DNA from: an uncultured Clostridia bacterium
Lineage (GTDB): Bacteria; Bacillota; Clostridia; Christensenellales; CAG-1252
Direction of reading: 5' to 3'
Length of the DNA stretch: 39,397 nt
Assembly (NCBI GenBank): GCA_946648015.1
Contig: CAMPCZ010000003.1
Location: 1 to 39,397, forward strand
The position numbers and the translations under genes were made by a program. Below the pieces are notes generated by a model that saw only the letters and a list, made by a program, of their open reading frames with translations, ran no database searches and was not told the DNA's origin. Below, in pieces: positions 9,369 to 16,928 of the stretch; within the stretch, counting starts at the first letter, position 1, and each line of letters begins with the position of its first letter.

Positions 9369-11513
9369 ATGAAAATCAGTCTTCGCGTCAAAGTCGTATT
9401 GATGACTTTGGTTTTGGCGCTGACGCTCATCGGGTCGTCGGTGCTTATCTCTTCGCTCATCTTTTCGGCGCGATCCGAGGCCGACGAGTTGGACGATTGC
9501 CGCAGTGCCGCCGCCAATATGACCGAGCGCATCGAGGAATATAGCACCTACTACGAGTTTATCGGCGAATACGTGGCGGAAATACAGTCGATATATGCCG
9601 AAAATTACGACGACCTGGTGTACCATTCGCAAAACGAATTCGATTCCCCCGAGCAAGAGGCAGCCTACTACGGCGGCTTGACGCGGCACTTGTTTCCGGC
9701 GAGCAACGGCGGCTTGGGCATGAGCCTCGTTCAGCTCAACTTCAAAATGCACTACTACGACGTTTTCAACGAGTTGTTGCTGGTGTCCAACGTCTTCGAT
9801 ACCGAGGGCGGATACATTTTTTGGTACGACAGCGAGCACGACTACGTGGTATATTTGATGGACGCCACCGACGAGAGTTCGCCCCTGTACGCCTATCCGG
9901 CCAGCATAGAGCACCCCTCGCAACAATGGAAAGATGCCGCGCTTGCGCGCGCCGAAGTGGCGGCGTACGTCAAAAAGAACGACTACGGCAAGTATTGCTA
10001 TAGTTCGTGCCCCGTGGTGGACAAAGAAACGGGGGAGACCATCGCCTACGTCGGGTTCAATTACGATATGGGCAAGTTGCAAAAGACGCAGCGAGACTAC
10101 ATCACCACCATCACCCTCATTATGTTGGTCGCTATGGTGGTGATAGCCGTCGTCTATCTGTTGTTGGCCGAAGTGTTTTTGGTCAAAAACATTCGCACGC
10201 TGTCCCATTCTACCGCCGAATTTACCCAAATGCTCGCGGGTGGCAAGGCGCTCAGGCCCGTGGTCAGCCACGTCAAATCGCACGATGAGATAGGCGCGCT
10301 GTCCCGCCAATTCGACGTGATGCAAGAAAAGTTGGTGCAGTACGTGGACGCATTGGAGCAAAAGAAAGAGGAAGAGCATCGCCGCGGCGCCGAGTTGGCC
10401 ATCGCCGCCAATATACAAAACGAAGAATTGCCCGCCGGTGCCTACGAAGACGGCGCTGTCAAGGTGTCGGCCGACATCACTTCCGCCAAAGAGGTGGGCG
10501 GCGATTTTTACGACTACTTTTACATCGACGCGGGTCGTTTGGCTGTGGTGATAGCCGACGTTTCGGGCAAGGGCGTGCCCGCGGCGCTGTTTATGATGAA
10601 GGCAAAGAGCCTTATCAAGACCAAATTGCAGGCAACGGGCGATCTTTTGGCAACTATGTACGAGGTCAACAACACGCTGTTGGACAACAACAAGCAGGGG
10701 TTGTTCGTAACGGCTTTCGTCGGCGTCATCGACTTGGCCGAGCGCCGTATGGAATGCGTCAGCGCAGGCCACGAAAAACCCTATCTCGTAGGGGACGGCA
10801 AGGTTTGCCGCCTATCGGTCAATTCCAACTTTGTGCTGGCAGGGCTCAAAAACTTTGCCTACACCAAGGACGTGGTGGATTTGCGCGGCAAGCGCCTATT
10901 CCTCTTTACCGACGGGCTCAACGAGTCTATCAACGCCGCCGGCGAGGAGTTCGGATATGCTCGCATAGAGCAGTCGCTGTCGCAATGCCTTGCCGACACC
11001 CAAGAGCAGACCTTTGCACGAGTCAAAGGCGATCTGCGGGACTTTGTGGGCGAAGCGGAGCCCTTCGACGACGTTACCTTGCTTGCGGTCGAGCTCAAGG
11101 AGGGCGGTCGTTTCGAAGTCACCTACACCAACCCCGACTACGACGTGATAGAGGACGCTACCGATCGGTGCAACGCCGCTTTTGCCCATATAGGCAAAGA
11201 ACGACTGTCGTTGTTGGACGTGGTCATCGACGAGGTGATCAACAACGTGGTCAGCTACGAAAAACACGACGGTTTGCTACTCAAAGTGGAGGGCAAACTG
11301 GAAGAGGACTGCGCGGTGTTGACCTTTTCATCCAACGGCCCCCCGTTCAACCCCATCGGCGTGCAGGACAAATACCTGGATAGCATCGACGCCGATACCG
11401 CTGCGGGCGGCTTCGGCATGACCATTACGCGCCGCATAAGCGACGACATCGACTATCGGCGTGCCGACGGCTTCAACGTGCTGGTGGTCAAAAAGAGTTT
11501 GAAAGACAATTAG
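9369..11513 (+). CDS. Membrane SpoIIE-type PP2C phosphatase with C-terminal RsbW-like domain
   Basis: 714 aa. Membrane segment at about 8-30, an extracytoplasmic sensor region of about 210 residues, a second membrane segment at about 241-268, HAMP-like linker, then a PP2C domain with GGDFYDYF (about 376), ADVSGKG, AGHEKP, FTDGLNE and FDDVT (about 566). The last 135 residues are an HATPase_c_2 domain with DEVINNV and a terminal GGFGMTI. Phosphatase and kinase-like activities on a STAS protein therefore sit in one polypeptide. The G1 segment reads SSNGPPFNP, with Asn where kinases usually have Asp, so ATP use may be weakened. It starts nine bases after the STAS stop. The likely role is to sense an outside signal and set the phosphorylation state of the STAS protein. 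The ligand is unknown. Confidence 0.92.
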   Translation: MKISLRVKVVLMTLVLALTLIGSSVLISSLIFSARSEADELDDCRSAAANMTERIEEYSTYYEFIGEYVAEIQSIYAENYDDLVYHSQNEFDSPEQEAAYYGGLTRHLFPASNGGLGMSLVQLNFKMHYYDVFNELLLVSNVFDTEGGYIFWYDSEHDYVVYLMDATDESSPLYAYPASIEHPSQQWKDAALARAEVAAYVKKNDYGKYCYSSCPVVDKETGETIAYVGFNYDMGKLQKTQRDYITTITLIMLVAMVVIAVVYLLLAEVFLVKNIRTLSHSTAEFTQMLAGGKALRPVVSHVKSHDEIGALSRQFDVMQEKLVQYVDALEQKKEEEHRRGAELAIAANIQNEELPAGAYEDGAVKVSADITSAKEVGGDFYDYFYIDAGRLAVVIADVSGKGVPAALFMMKAKSLIKTKLQATGDLLATMYEVNNTLLDNNKQGLFVTAFVGVIDLAERRMECVSAGHEKPYLVGDGKVCRLSVNSNFVLAGLKNFAYTKDVVDLRGKRLFLFTDGLNESINAAGEEFGYARIEQSLSQCLADTQEQTFARVKGDLRDFVGEAEPFDDVTLLAVELKEGGRFEVTYTNPDYDVIEDATDRCNAAFAHIGKERLSLLDVVIDEVINNVVSYEKHDGLLLKVEGKLEEDCAVLTFSSNGPPFNPIGVQDKYLDSIDADTAAGGFGMTITRRISDDIDYRRADGFNVLVVKKSLKDN

Positions 11514-11531
11514 CAAGCCGTATGGTATGAT
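11503..11531 (+). promoter_or_regulatory. Weak internal promoter for the PPTase
   Basis: AAGACA (11503-11508), 17-base spacer, TGG-TATGAT (-10 at 11526-11531). The start codon at 11538 lies only six bases after the -10 and no ribosome binding site is visible, so a transcript from here would be leaderless. The -35 is poor and the site overlaps the end of the phosphatase gene. Confidence 0.3.
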
Positions 11532-11537
11532 CGAACC

Positions 11538-12140
11538 ATGAAAGAGTACGTCCAAGACATAGTGCACGTCTACTATACATCTGTCGGCGCCGATTTTGCG
11601 GCGGACGGGTTGGGCTATATTACCCCCGAGGATATAGCGAGTGCCGCCCGCTATGTGCAAGCGTCCGATCGGGCGTTGCACTTGGTATCGGCATACCTCA
11701 AACGCAAGTACGTAGGGCGCTGGACGGTGGACGAGAGGGGCAAACCGCAAAGCGAGCGCGCGTATTTTAACGTGTCGCATACCGATGGGCTGGTATGCTT
11801 GGCCTTGGCCGACCAAGCGGTGGGTGTAGACGTCGAGGTTGTCCGCCCGGTAGAGGACGACTTGGCGCGCTATGCGCTGTCGGAGCCCGAGTACGCAACG
11901 TGGCTGGCGGGCACGCCTTTTGCCACCTTGTGGACCGCCAAAGAGAGTTTGGTCAAAGCGCACGGCACGGGGTTGTGTTGCCACCCCGGCAAGATAGACG
12001 CTTTGCCCGTCGAGGGTGCCAAGATCTATTTGGGCGAGGTATACTATTCGCGTTCGGTGCAGCTCAACGGCTGCGTCCTGTGCGTTACGCGCCGCGGCGC
12101 CGCGCCTTTTTCTATAGACTTGGTTTGCGATGTGCTGTGA
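11538..12140 (+). CDS. Sfp-type 4'-phosphopantetheinyl transferase
   Basis: 200 aa. It transfers phosphopantetheine from CoA to the serine of carrier domains and so activates both T domains of the NRPS. Diagnostic motifs are FNVSHT, VGVDVE (the Mg-binding D and E) and WTAKESLVKAHGTGL (the WxxKEAxxK helix). Length is slightly short of the usual 220-230 aa for Sfp, but the core is complete. It starts 24 bases after the phosphatase gene on the same strand and ends the NRPS operon. No Shine-Dalgarno sequence precedes the ATG, unlike every neighbour, so it may be read leaderless from an internal promoter or by coupling. Confidence 0.93.
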   Translation: MKEYVQDIVHVYYTSVGADFAADGLGYITPEDIASAARYVQASDRALHLVSAYLKRKYVGRWTVDERGKPQSERAYFNVSHTDGLVCLALADQAVGVDVEVVRPVEDDLARYALSEPEYATWLAGTPFATLWTAKESLVKAHGTGLCCHPGKIDALPVEGAKIYLGEVYYSRSVQLNGCVLCVTRRGAAPFSIDLVCDVL

Positions 12141-12195
12141 GGTGCCGGCAACGCGCGACGGTTTTCGTCGTACACCTTGCCGAGCAAGGGCACGC

Positions 12196-12224
12196 TTGAC
12201 AAGGCGCGCCGCAATTGGTACAAT
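12196..12224 (+). promoter_or_regulatory. Promoter of the LytTR/GHKL two-component genes
   Basis: Consensus TTGACA (12196-12201), 17-base spacer, TACAAT (12219-12224). GGAGG follows at 12243-12247 before a GTG start at 12254. A small inverted repeat, CCTTG-CCGAG-CAAGG (12175-12189), lies just upstream of the -35 and could be a regulator site. It has no T run, so it is not a terminator. Confidence 0.75.
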
Positions 12225-12253
12225 AATAAAAAACTACGTTATGGAGGCCCCCC

Positions 12254-12958
12254 GTGATACGCATTGCCATTTGCGAAGACAAAGACGAGCCGGCGCGCAC
12301 CTTATTTGCGCACTTGGCGCGCTACCAAAAGGAGCGCGACGTTTCGCTGGAGTACGTGCATTTTTGCAACGGATTGGCATTTTTGGATAAGTACCGCCAA
12401 GGCTTCGACGTGGTGTTTATGGATATCGAAATGCCCGTTTTGGACGGGATGGAAACGGCCAAACGCTTGCGCCAAATAGACCCTTACGTCCCCTTGGTGT
12501 TTATCACCGACCTCAAACAATTTGCCCTCAAAGGGTATGAGGTAGAGGCGCTGGATTTTTTGGTCAAGCCCGTGGTTTGGCCCGCCTTTGCTTCTATGAT
12601 GGATCGTGTGCGCAAAAACCTTTCGAAGCGCGGCGACGATACCGTCGCGTTGCAAACGGCCGAAGGCACCGTCAAGGTGTCGCTCGCCGACGTTTACTAC
12701 GTAGAAGTGGTGCAGCACTACGTCGTCTACCACACGTTGGGCGGCGAGTTTCGCTTTTGGGGCAGCCTTGCCGAGGAAGAGAAACGCTTGCCTGCCGATC
12801 GCTTCGTACGTTCGTCGTCGGCTTATTTGGTCAATTTGGGGCACGTAACTCGCGTCGATGGCGTCGACGTCTACGTGGGCGGGGCGTGCTTGCCCCTCTC
12901 GCGCGGCAAAAAAGCCGCCTTTTTGGAGGCATTGCTTGCCTTCGTCAACAGGAGATAG
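12254..12958 (+). CDS. LytTR-family response regulator
   Basis: 234 aa, GTG start with GGAGG six bases upstream. The N-terminal receiver domain has CEDK, the phospho-acceptor Asp in VVFMDIEMP (about residue 56) and the Lys in FLVKPV. The C-terminal LytTR DNA-binding domain runs from about 130, with YYVEVVQHYVVYHT, RSSSAYLVNL and PLSRGKK. Regulators of this class (AgrA, ComE, VirR) often control bacteriocin, virulence or quorum-sensing genes and bind direct repeats. It is paired with the GHKL kinase that starts two bases after its stop codon. Its position directly after the NRPS operon suggests it controls that operon, which is inference. Confidence 0.93.
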   Translation: MIRIAICEDKDEPARTLFAHLARYQKERDVSLEYVHFCNGLAFLDKYRQGFDVVFMDIEMPVLDGMETAKRLRQIDPYVPLVFITDLKQFALKGYEVEALDFLVKPVVWPAFASMMDRVRKNLSKRGDDTVALQTAEGTVKVSLADVYYVEVVQHYVVYHTLGGEFRFWGSLAEEEKRLPADRFVRSSSAYLVNLGHVTRVDGVDVYVGGACLPLSRGKKAAFLEALLAFVNRR

Positions 12959-12959
12959 T

Positions 12960-14321
12960 ATGCGCGACTATTTGGTTTTCTATCTTGCCATGCACTTATC
13001 TACGGCGTTTGGCATCGTGGTGTACGAGGCCATGTTCGCCTATTCTTTCCGTCGGCGCAAGCACTTCGTTTTGCGCGTGATATTGGGGCTGTTGGCGTTG
13101 GGCGGTTTTGCCACCGTCGCGTCCTTTTGGGTGTATCAGGCGCACGTCGCGGGGTTTGAATTTACGTTGCTAAACGTAGAAATATTGCGCGTCGTTGCCA
13201 ATTTACTCTTTTTTGCCGCCGGCACCGGACTGTTCTTTCTGTTTTTCAAAGAAAGCCCCGTCGTCATATTGTTTGCCAGCGTCGCGGCAGCCGCCGCAAG
13301 GATGGCGGCCTCCGGCATTTACGAGGCAACCATCGCTTCGTTGGGGATTCGATCCCCCTTTTATTCCATGTTTACGGGCTACAACGTATGGAGTTTCGTG
13401 CTCTATTACGCATTCCACCTCTTGGTGATGGCCATCGTATTCTTTGTCTTTGCGCGGCCGTTTGCCGGCGCTATCAAATCCTTCGATCGAACGGGTAGCC
13501 GGGCGATGGTAGGCCTTTTCGTTATTTTTTCTTACGTCTTCGTGGGCATACAGGGCACCAACGTTTTCAACAACGACTTCAACGGAAGCGAACTCAACAC
13601 CATACCCGTGTTATTCAATGCTTTTTTGGGCGTGTTCGGCGTGTTCGTGTTGTTCGTACAGCGGTTTTCGTTGGAATGGGTCAAAAGCACGCAGGAAAAA
13701 GAGGCCGAGCGGCAGTCGCACGAGGGTTTTCGCCGTCAGATGGAGACGCAACAGCAAAATATGCAGCTCATCAACCTCAAGTGCCACGACCTCAAACACC
13801 AGGTGCGCACCCTTTTGGCCGGGCGCAATATGGATGAATTCTTTGTGGAAGAGGTGCAACGCACAATCTCTATATACGACGCGCGCGTACGCACGGGCAA
13901 CGAGGCCTTGGACGTGCTACTCACCGAAAAATCGCTGTTGTGCGACGTCAACCATATACAAATCACCGCTATGATAGAGGGCGAAGCGCTGGGGTTTATG
14001 AGCGTAGCCGATATCAATAGTTTTTTTGGCAACGCCATCGACAACGCCGTAGAGTATCTGTTGGGAGTGGAGGAGGACTGTCGCTTTATACGCCTCTCGT
14101 CCCAGCGCAAAGGCGCGGTGTATGCGGTGCGCATCGAAAACTATTGCGTGGCCGATCTGGACTTTGACAAACGCGGCTTGCCTCGCACCACCAAGGGGGA
14201 TGCCGACTACCACGGCTTTGGCACCCAAAGTATCAAAGCGGTGGCCACCAAGTATGGCGGCACAGCCGCTTTCGGGCGCGAGGACGACCTCTTTGTGGTG
14301 AGTGCTATGTTTATGCTATAG
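12960..14321 (+). CDS. GHKL sensor histidine kinase (AgrC/ComD-like)
   Basis: 453 aa from the ATG at 12960, which has AGGAG six bases upstream inside the end of the regulator gene. An upstream in-frame start would overlap that gene by 100 bases and lacks a ribosome binding site. About six membrane segments fill residues 1-225, followed by a coiled linker. The phospho-acceptor His is in LKCHDLKHQ (about 274), the N-box in GNAIDNAVEYL (about 358), and the G2 box in HGFGTQSIKAV. The GHKL ATPase fold without a standard HisKA domain is typical of kinases that sense secreted peptides. No AgrD-like or ComC-like peptide gene is seen nearby, so the ligand could be the NRPS product. That is speculation. 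Confidence 0.92.
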   Translation: MRDYLVFYLAMHLSTAFGIVVYEAMFAYSFRRRKHFVLRVILGLLALGGFATVASFWVYQAHVAGFEFTLLNVEILRVVANLLFFAAGTGLFFLFFKESPVVILFASVAAAAARMAASGIYEATIASLGIRSPFYSMFTGYNVWSFVLYYAFHLLVMAIVFFVFARPFAGAIKSFDRTGSRAMVGLFVIFSYVFVGIQGTNVFNNDFNGSELNTIPVLFNAFLGVFGVFVLFVQRFSLEWVKSTQEKEAERQSHEGFRRQMETQQQNMQLINLKCHDLKHQVRTLLAGRNMDEFFVEEVQRTISIYDARVRTGNEALDVLLTEKSLLCDVNHIQITAMIEGEALGFMSVADINSFFGNAIDNAVEYLLGVEEDCRFIRLSSQRKGAVYAVRIENYCVADLDFDKRGLPRTTKGDADYHGFGTQSIKAVATKYGGTAAFGREDDLFVVSAMFML

Positions 14322-14322
14322 T
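14293..14322 (+). promoter_or_regulatory. Possible promoter for the SGNH hydrolase gene
   Basis: TTGTGG (14293-14298), 18-base spacer, TGC-TATAGT (-10 at 14317-14322), inside the end of the kinase gene. The downstream gene may equally be read through from the kinase. Confidence 0.35.
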
Positions 14323-14349
14323 CAAAAGTATTATATTAGAGGAGTTTAT

Positions 14350-15606
14350 ATGAAGAATCTCAACAAAATTATGAATATGGACTCGGTGTATCTAAAACGC
14401 CTTTACAACACGTCGTGCTTGGCGTTTCGCACCGAAAACAGATTTGCCAAAAAGGGCGGCGTGGTTTTTGTGGGTGACAGCATCACCGACTTCTGCAACC
14501 TTGATACCTACTATCCCGAGCTTAAGGCATTCAACCGCGGCATATCGGGCGATACTATCGAGGGCATTCGCGGCAGGTTGGAAGAAAGCGTCTTCGGCTT
14601 GGCGCCCACGCTAGTGGTGTTGCACGGCGGTGCCAACAACTTCGCGGAGGGCTACGAGGACGTGGAGACCTTCGTCATCGACACCTACCGCGATATCCTG
14701 TCGCAGATCAAGGCTCGCCTGCCGTATGCCAAAGTGCTGGTGCAATCGGTCTATCCCGTATCCGACGTATCTTTCCACAACCGCTATAAGTATGGCCACG
14801 GGCATATCCGCTCCATCAACGCCAAACTCAAAGAACTCACGCTGTCCTTTGGCTACGTCTATGCCGACGTGTATTCGGTCATTGCCGCGGAGGACGAAGA
14901 GTTCGACCGCCGCTACACCGACGACGGCTTGCACCCCAACCAAGCGGGCTACAAGGTCATCAGCGAATACCTCCGGCCCATCATCGACGATATGATGGGG
15001 GTCAAGGGTTTGGCCGCCGTGGCAGCCGACGTCGTGGAGCAGGAGGAAGGCAGGGGCACCTTGACGATACTCGGCAAGGAGATCGTGACGTCTTATATCG
15101 AGCGGATACTGGTTGCCATACTTGCCTTGGCCATGGGCATTCTGTTCTGCGTGAACGTCAGCGCTGCGGTCAGCATCACCGTGGGCGAGATACTCTGTGT
15201 ATACGGCACCATCAATATCATCATCATAGGCGTGAGCCGCAGACCCCTTTTCAGCGTGATGGGCGTTTTGAACGCCGCCATCATCGCCGTGGGATGCGCC
15301 TTCTGCACGCACGACCTCGCCACCGTGGTCGCTTTGACGGTCCCCTTCCTTCTGACCTTTATAGGCGCATTGGTGTTTATCGATAGTTTCGTGAGCCGTT
15401 TTCTATTCCATCACGGGGGCGTGGTGCGTGTGGTCGTGTTGGCTATCTTTGGCTCGGCTATGTTCTCGTTGGGATTGAGCCTTTTGACTGTGGAGGATTT
15501 CCGCTTGGGCTATACCAACCTTGTCTTCGGCATTATCCTTTGCTTGGCGAGCGTCGGCCTACTTGCCTTTACCGTGTCGGATATGGTAAAAAATAGAGAA
15601 AAATAA
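14350..15606 (+). CDS. SGNH/GDSL hydrolase fused to a multi-pass membrane domain
   Basis: 418 aa from the ATG at 14350 (GAGGAG six bases upstream). Residues about 36-230 are an SGNH esterase fold with GDSIT (catalytic Ser, about 42), NRGISGD (block II), GGANN (block III) and DGLHPN (catalytic Asp and His, about 190-195). No signal peptide precedes it, so the catalytic domain should be cytoplasmic unless the membrane part inverts it. Residues about 250-412 hold about six hydrophobic helices resembling the HdeD/DUF308 pattern. It starts 28 bases after the kinase gene. SGNH enzymes deacylate or hydrolyse lipids and sugars; the substrate here is unknown, though removal or remodelling of an N-acyl group on the peptide is conceivable. 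A terminator follows. Confidence 0.8.
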   Translation: MKNLNKIMNMDSVYLKRLYNTSCLAFRTENRFAKKGGVVFVGDSITDFCNLDTYYPELKAFNRGISGDTIEGIRGRLEESVFGLAPTLVVLHGGANNFAEGYEDVETFVIDTYRDILSQIKARLPYAKVLVQSVYPVSDVSFHNRYKYGHGHIRSINAKLKELTLSFGYVYADVYSVIAAEDEEFDRRYTDDGLHPNQAGYKVISEYLRPIIDDMMGVKGLAAVAADVVEQEEGRGTLTILGKEIVTSYIERILVAILALAMGILFCVNVSAAVSITVGEILCVYGTINIIIIGVSRRPLFSVMGVLNAAIIAVGCAFCTHDLATVVALTVPFLLTFIGALVFIDSFVSRFLFHHGGVVRVVVLAIFGSAMFSLGLSLLTVEDFRLGYTNLVFGIILCLASVGLLAFTVSDMVKNREK

Positions 15607-15644
15607 TCGTTAAATTGCAAGTTAAGAGATGATTGTGACCGATT

Positions 15645-15675
15645 AAGAGATGGGCATTGGCGTCCATCTCTTTTT
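15645..15675 (+). terminator. Rho-independent terminator after the SGNH hydrolase gene
   Basis: AGAGATGG (15646-15653) pairs with CCATCTCT (15664-15671), followed by a T run to 15675. The sequence TTAAGAGATG also occurs once just upstream, near 15632. Confidence 0.8.
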
Positions 15676-15730
15676 GACATATAGTGTATACGTGCTTTTG
15701 CGAAGCATAATAACTATATGAGGAAAGATT

Positions 15731-16915
15731 ATGAAAATTACGGTAGTATGTGATATATACGGCAAGGAAAACAACGGTAGCGCCATCGTGGCGTACAACT
15801 TGATCCGCTTTCTCGAAAGCCAAGGCCACGACGTGCGCATTTTGTGCGCCGACCAAGCCCAAAAGGGCAAAAAGAACGTGTACGTGGTACCCAACCTCAA
15901 TTTCGGCAAGGCACTCAACGCCTACGTCGCCAAGGTGGGCGTGTCCCTTGCCAAGCCCCAAAAACGCATTATCAAAGCGGCATTGGAAGGCGTGGACGCG
16001 GTGCATATCATGATGCCTCTCACTTTGGGGTTGGCCACCGTCAAGGTGGCGCACGCTATGGGGTTGCCCATCACGGCGGGCTTCCATATGCAGGCCGAAA
16101 ACCTCACTTCCTACTTCAAACTCAACAAGTCGCGTTTGGCCAACAAGTTGGCCAACCACTTTATGTACGACCACTTCTACCGCTACGTGGATTGCATTCA
16201 CTATCCCACCCGGTTTATCCGCGATACATTCGAGAGCGCCGTCAAGCGCAAAACGCCGGGCTACGTCATTTCCAACGGCGTGCACAGCTACGTGCGTCCT
16301 CGCAAGGTGGACAAACCCGCCGAGTTGCAGGACAAGATCGTGTTGCTCACCACGGGCCGCTATTCTACCGAAAAGAGTCAGGACGTGCTCATCAAAGCGG
16401 TGGCGCGCTCCAAATATAAGGATAAGATCCAACTCATCTTGGGCGGCGAGGGCATCAAAGAGGAATACTATCGTCGCTTGGCGGCCGACTTGCCCATTCA
16501 ACCCGTGTTCAAATTCTATTCGCGCACCGAGATCATCGACGTGCTCAACTACGCCGATATGTACGTGCACCCCGCACAAATCGAGCTGGAGGGTATCTCG
16601 TGCATAGAGGCCATAGCGTGCGGCAAAATGACCATCGTCAGCGATTCCCGCTTGTCCGCCACGCACAACTTTGCGGTGGACGACAAGTGCGTCTTCCGCG
16701 CGCAGGACGACCAAGACCTGGCACGCGTCATCGACTTTTGGATAGAAAACCCCGACCTGCGGCACCAATACGAGGAGCGCTATTTGCACTCGGCCGTTGC
16801 CTATGATCAAACCGAATGTATGCACCGCATGGAATCTATGATTTTCGACGCCATAGACAAAGTGGGGCGCAACGCCTTGCCCGAGGGCAGATATCACTAC
16901 GTGGCCATTCGCTAA
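15731..16915 (+). CDS. Family 4 glycosyltransferase (GT-B fold)
   Basis: 394 aa. N-terminal acceptor domain with NNGSAIVAYNLIRFLESQGH; C-terminal nucleotide-sugar domain with TTGRYSTEKSQDVLIKA, LILGGEG and the EX7E motif ELEGISCIEAIACGK. It resembles glycosyltransferases that add a sugar to diacylglycerol or phosphatidylinositol, but acceptor and donor cannot be fixed from sequence. GAGGAAAG precedes the ATG. A weak promoter is possible (TTGGCG 15657, TATAGT 15680, 17-base spacer) overlapping the preceding terminator; a TTGACA at 15674 has no -10 at proper spacing. The alpha/beta hydrolase gene follows by 13 bases, so the two are probably co-transcribed. Confidence 0.9.
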   Translation: MKITVVCDIYGKENNGSAIVAYNLIRFLESQGHDVRILCADQAQKGKKNVYVVPNLNFGKALNAYVAKVGVSLAKPQKRIIKAALEGVDAVHIMMPLTLGLATVKVAHAMGLPITAGFHMQAENLTSYFKLNKSRLANKLANHFMYDHFYRYVDCIHYPTRFIRDTFESAVKRKTPGYVISNGVHSYVRPRKVDKPAELQDKIVLLTTGRYSTEKSQDVLIKAVARSKYKDKIQLILGGEGIKEEYYRRLAADLPIQPVFKFYSRTEIIDVLNYADMYVHPAQIELEGISCIEAIACGKMTIVSDSRLSATHNFAVDDKCVFRAQDDQDLARVIDFWIENPDLRHQYEERYLHSAVAYDQTECMHRMESMIFDAIDKVGRNALPEGRYHYVAIR

Positions 16916-16928
16916 GCGGAGATAAAAT

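Noticed and set aside
12156-12189. Hairpins after the PPTase gene as a terminator
   Set aside because: CGACG/CGTCG and CCTTG/CAAGG stems are only five pairs and have no T run.
12858-12959. Upstream start for the GHKL kinase
   Set aside because: It would overlap the regulator gene by 100 bases and has no ribosome binding site. The ATG at 12960 has AGGAG.
15674-15711. TTGACA with a downstream CATAAT as a promoter of the glycosyltransferase gene
   Set aside because: The spacing is 26 bases and the TTGACA overlaps the T run of a terminator.
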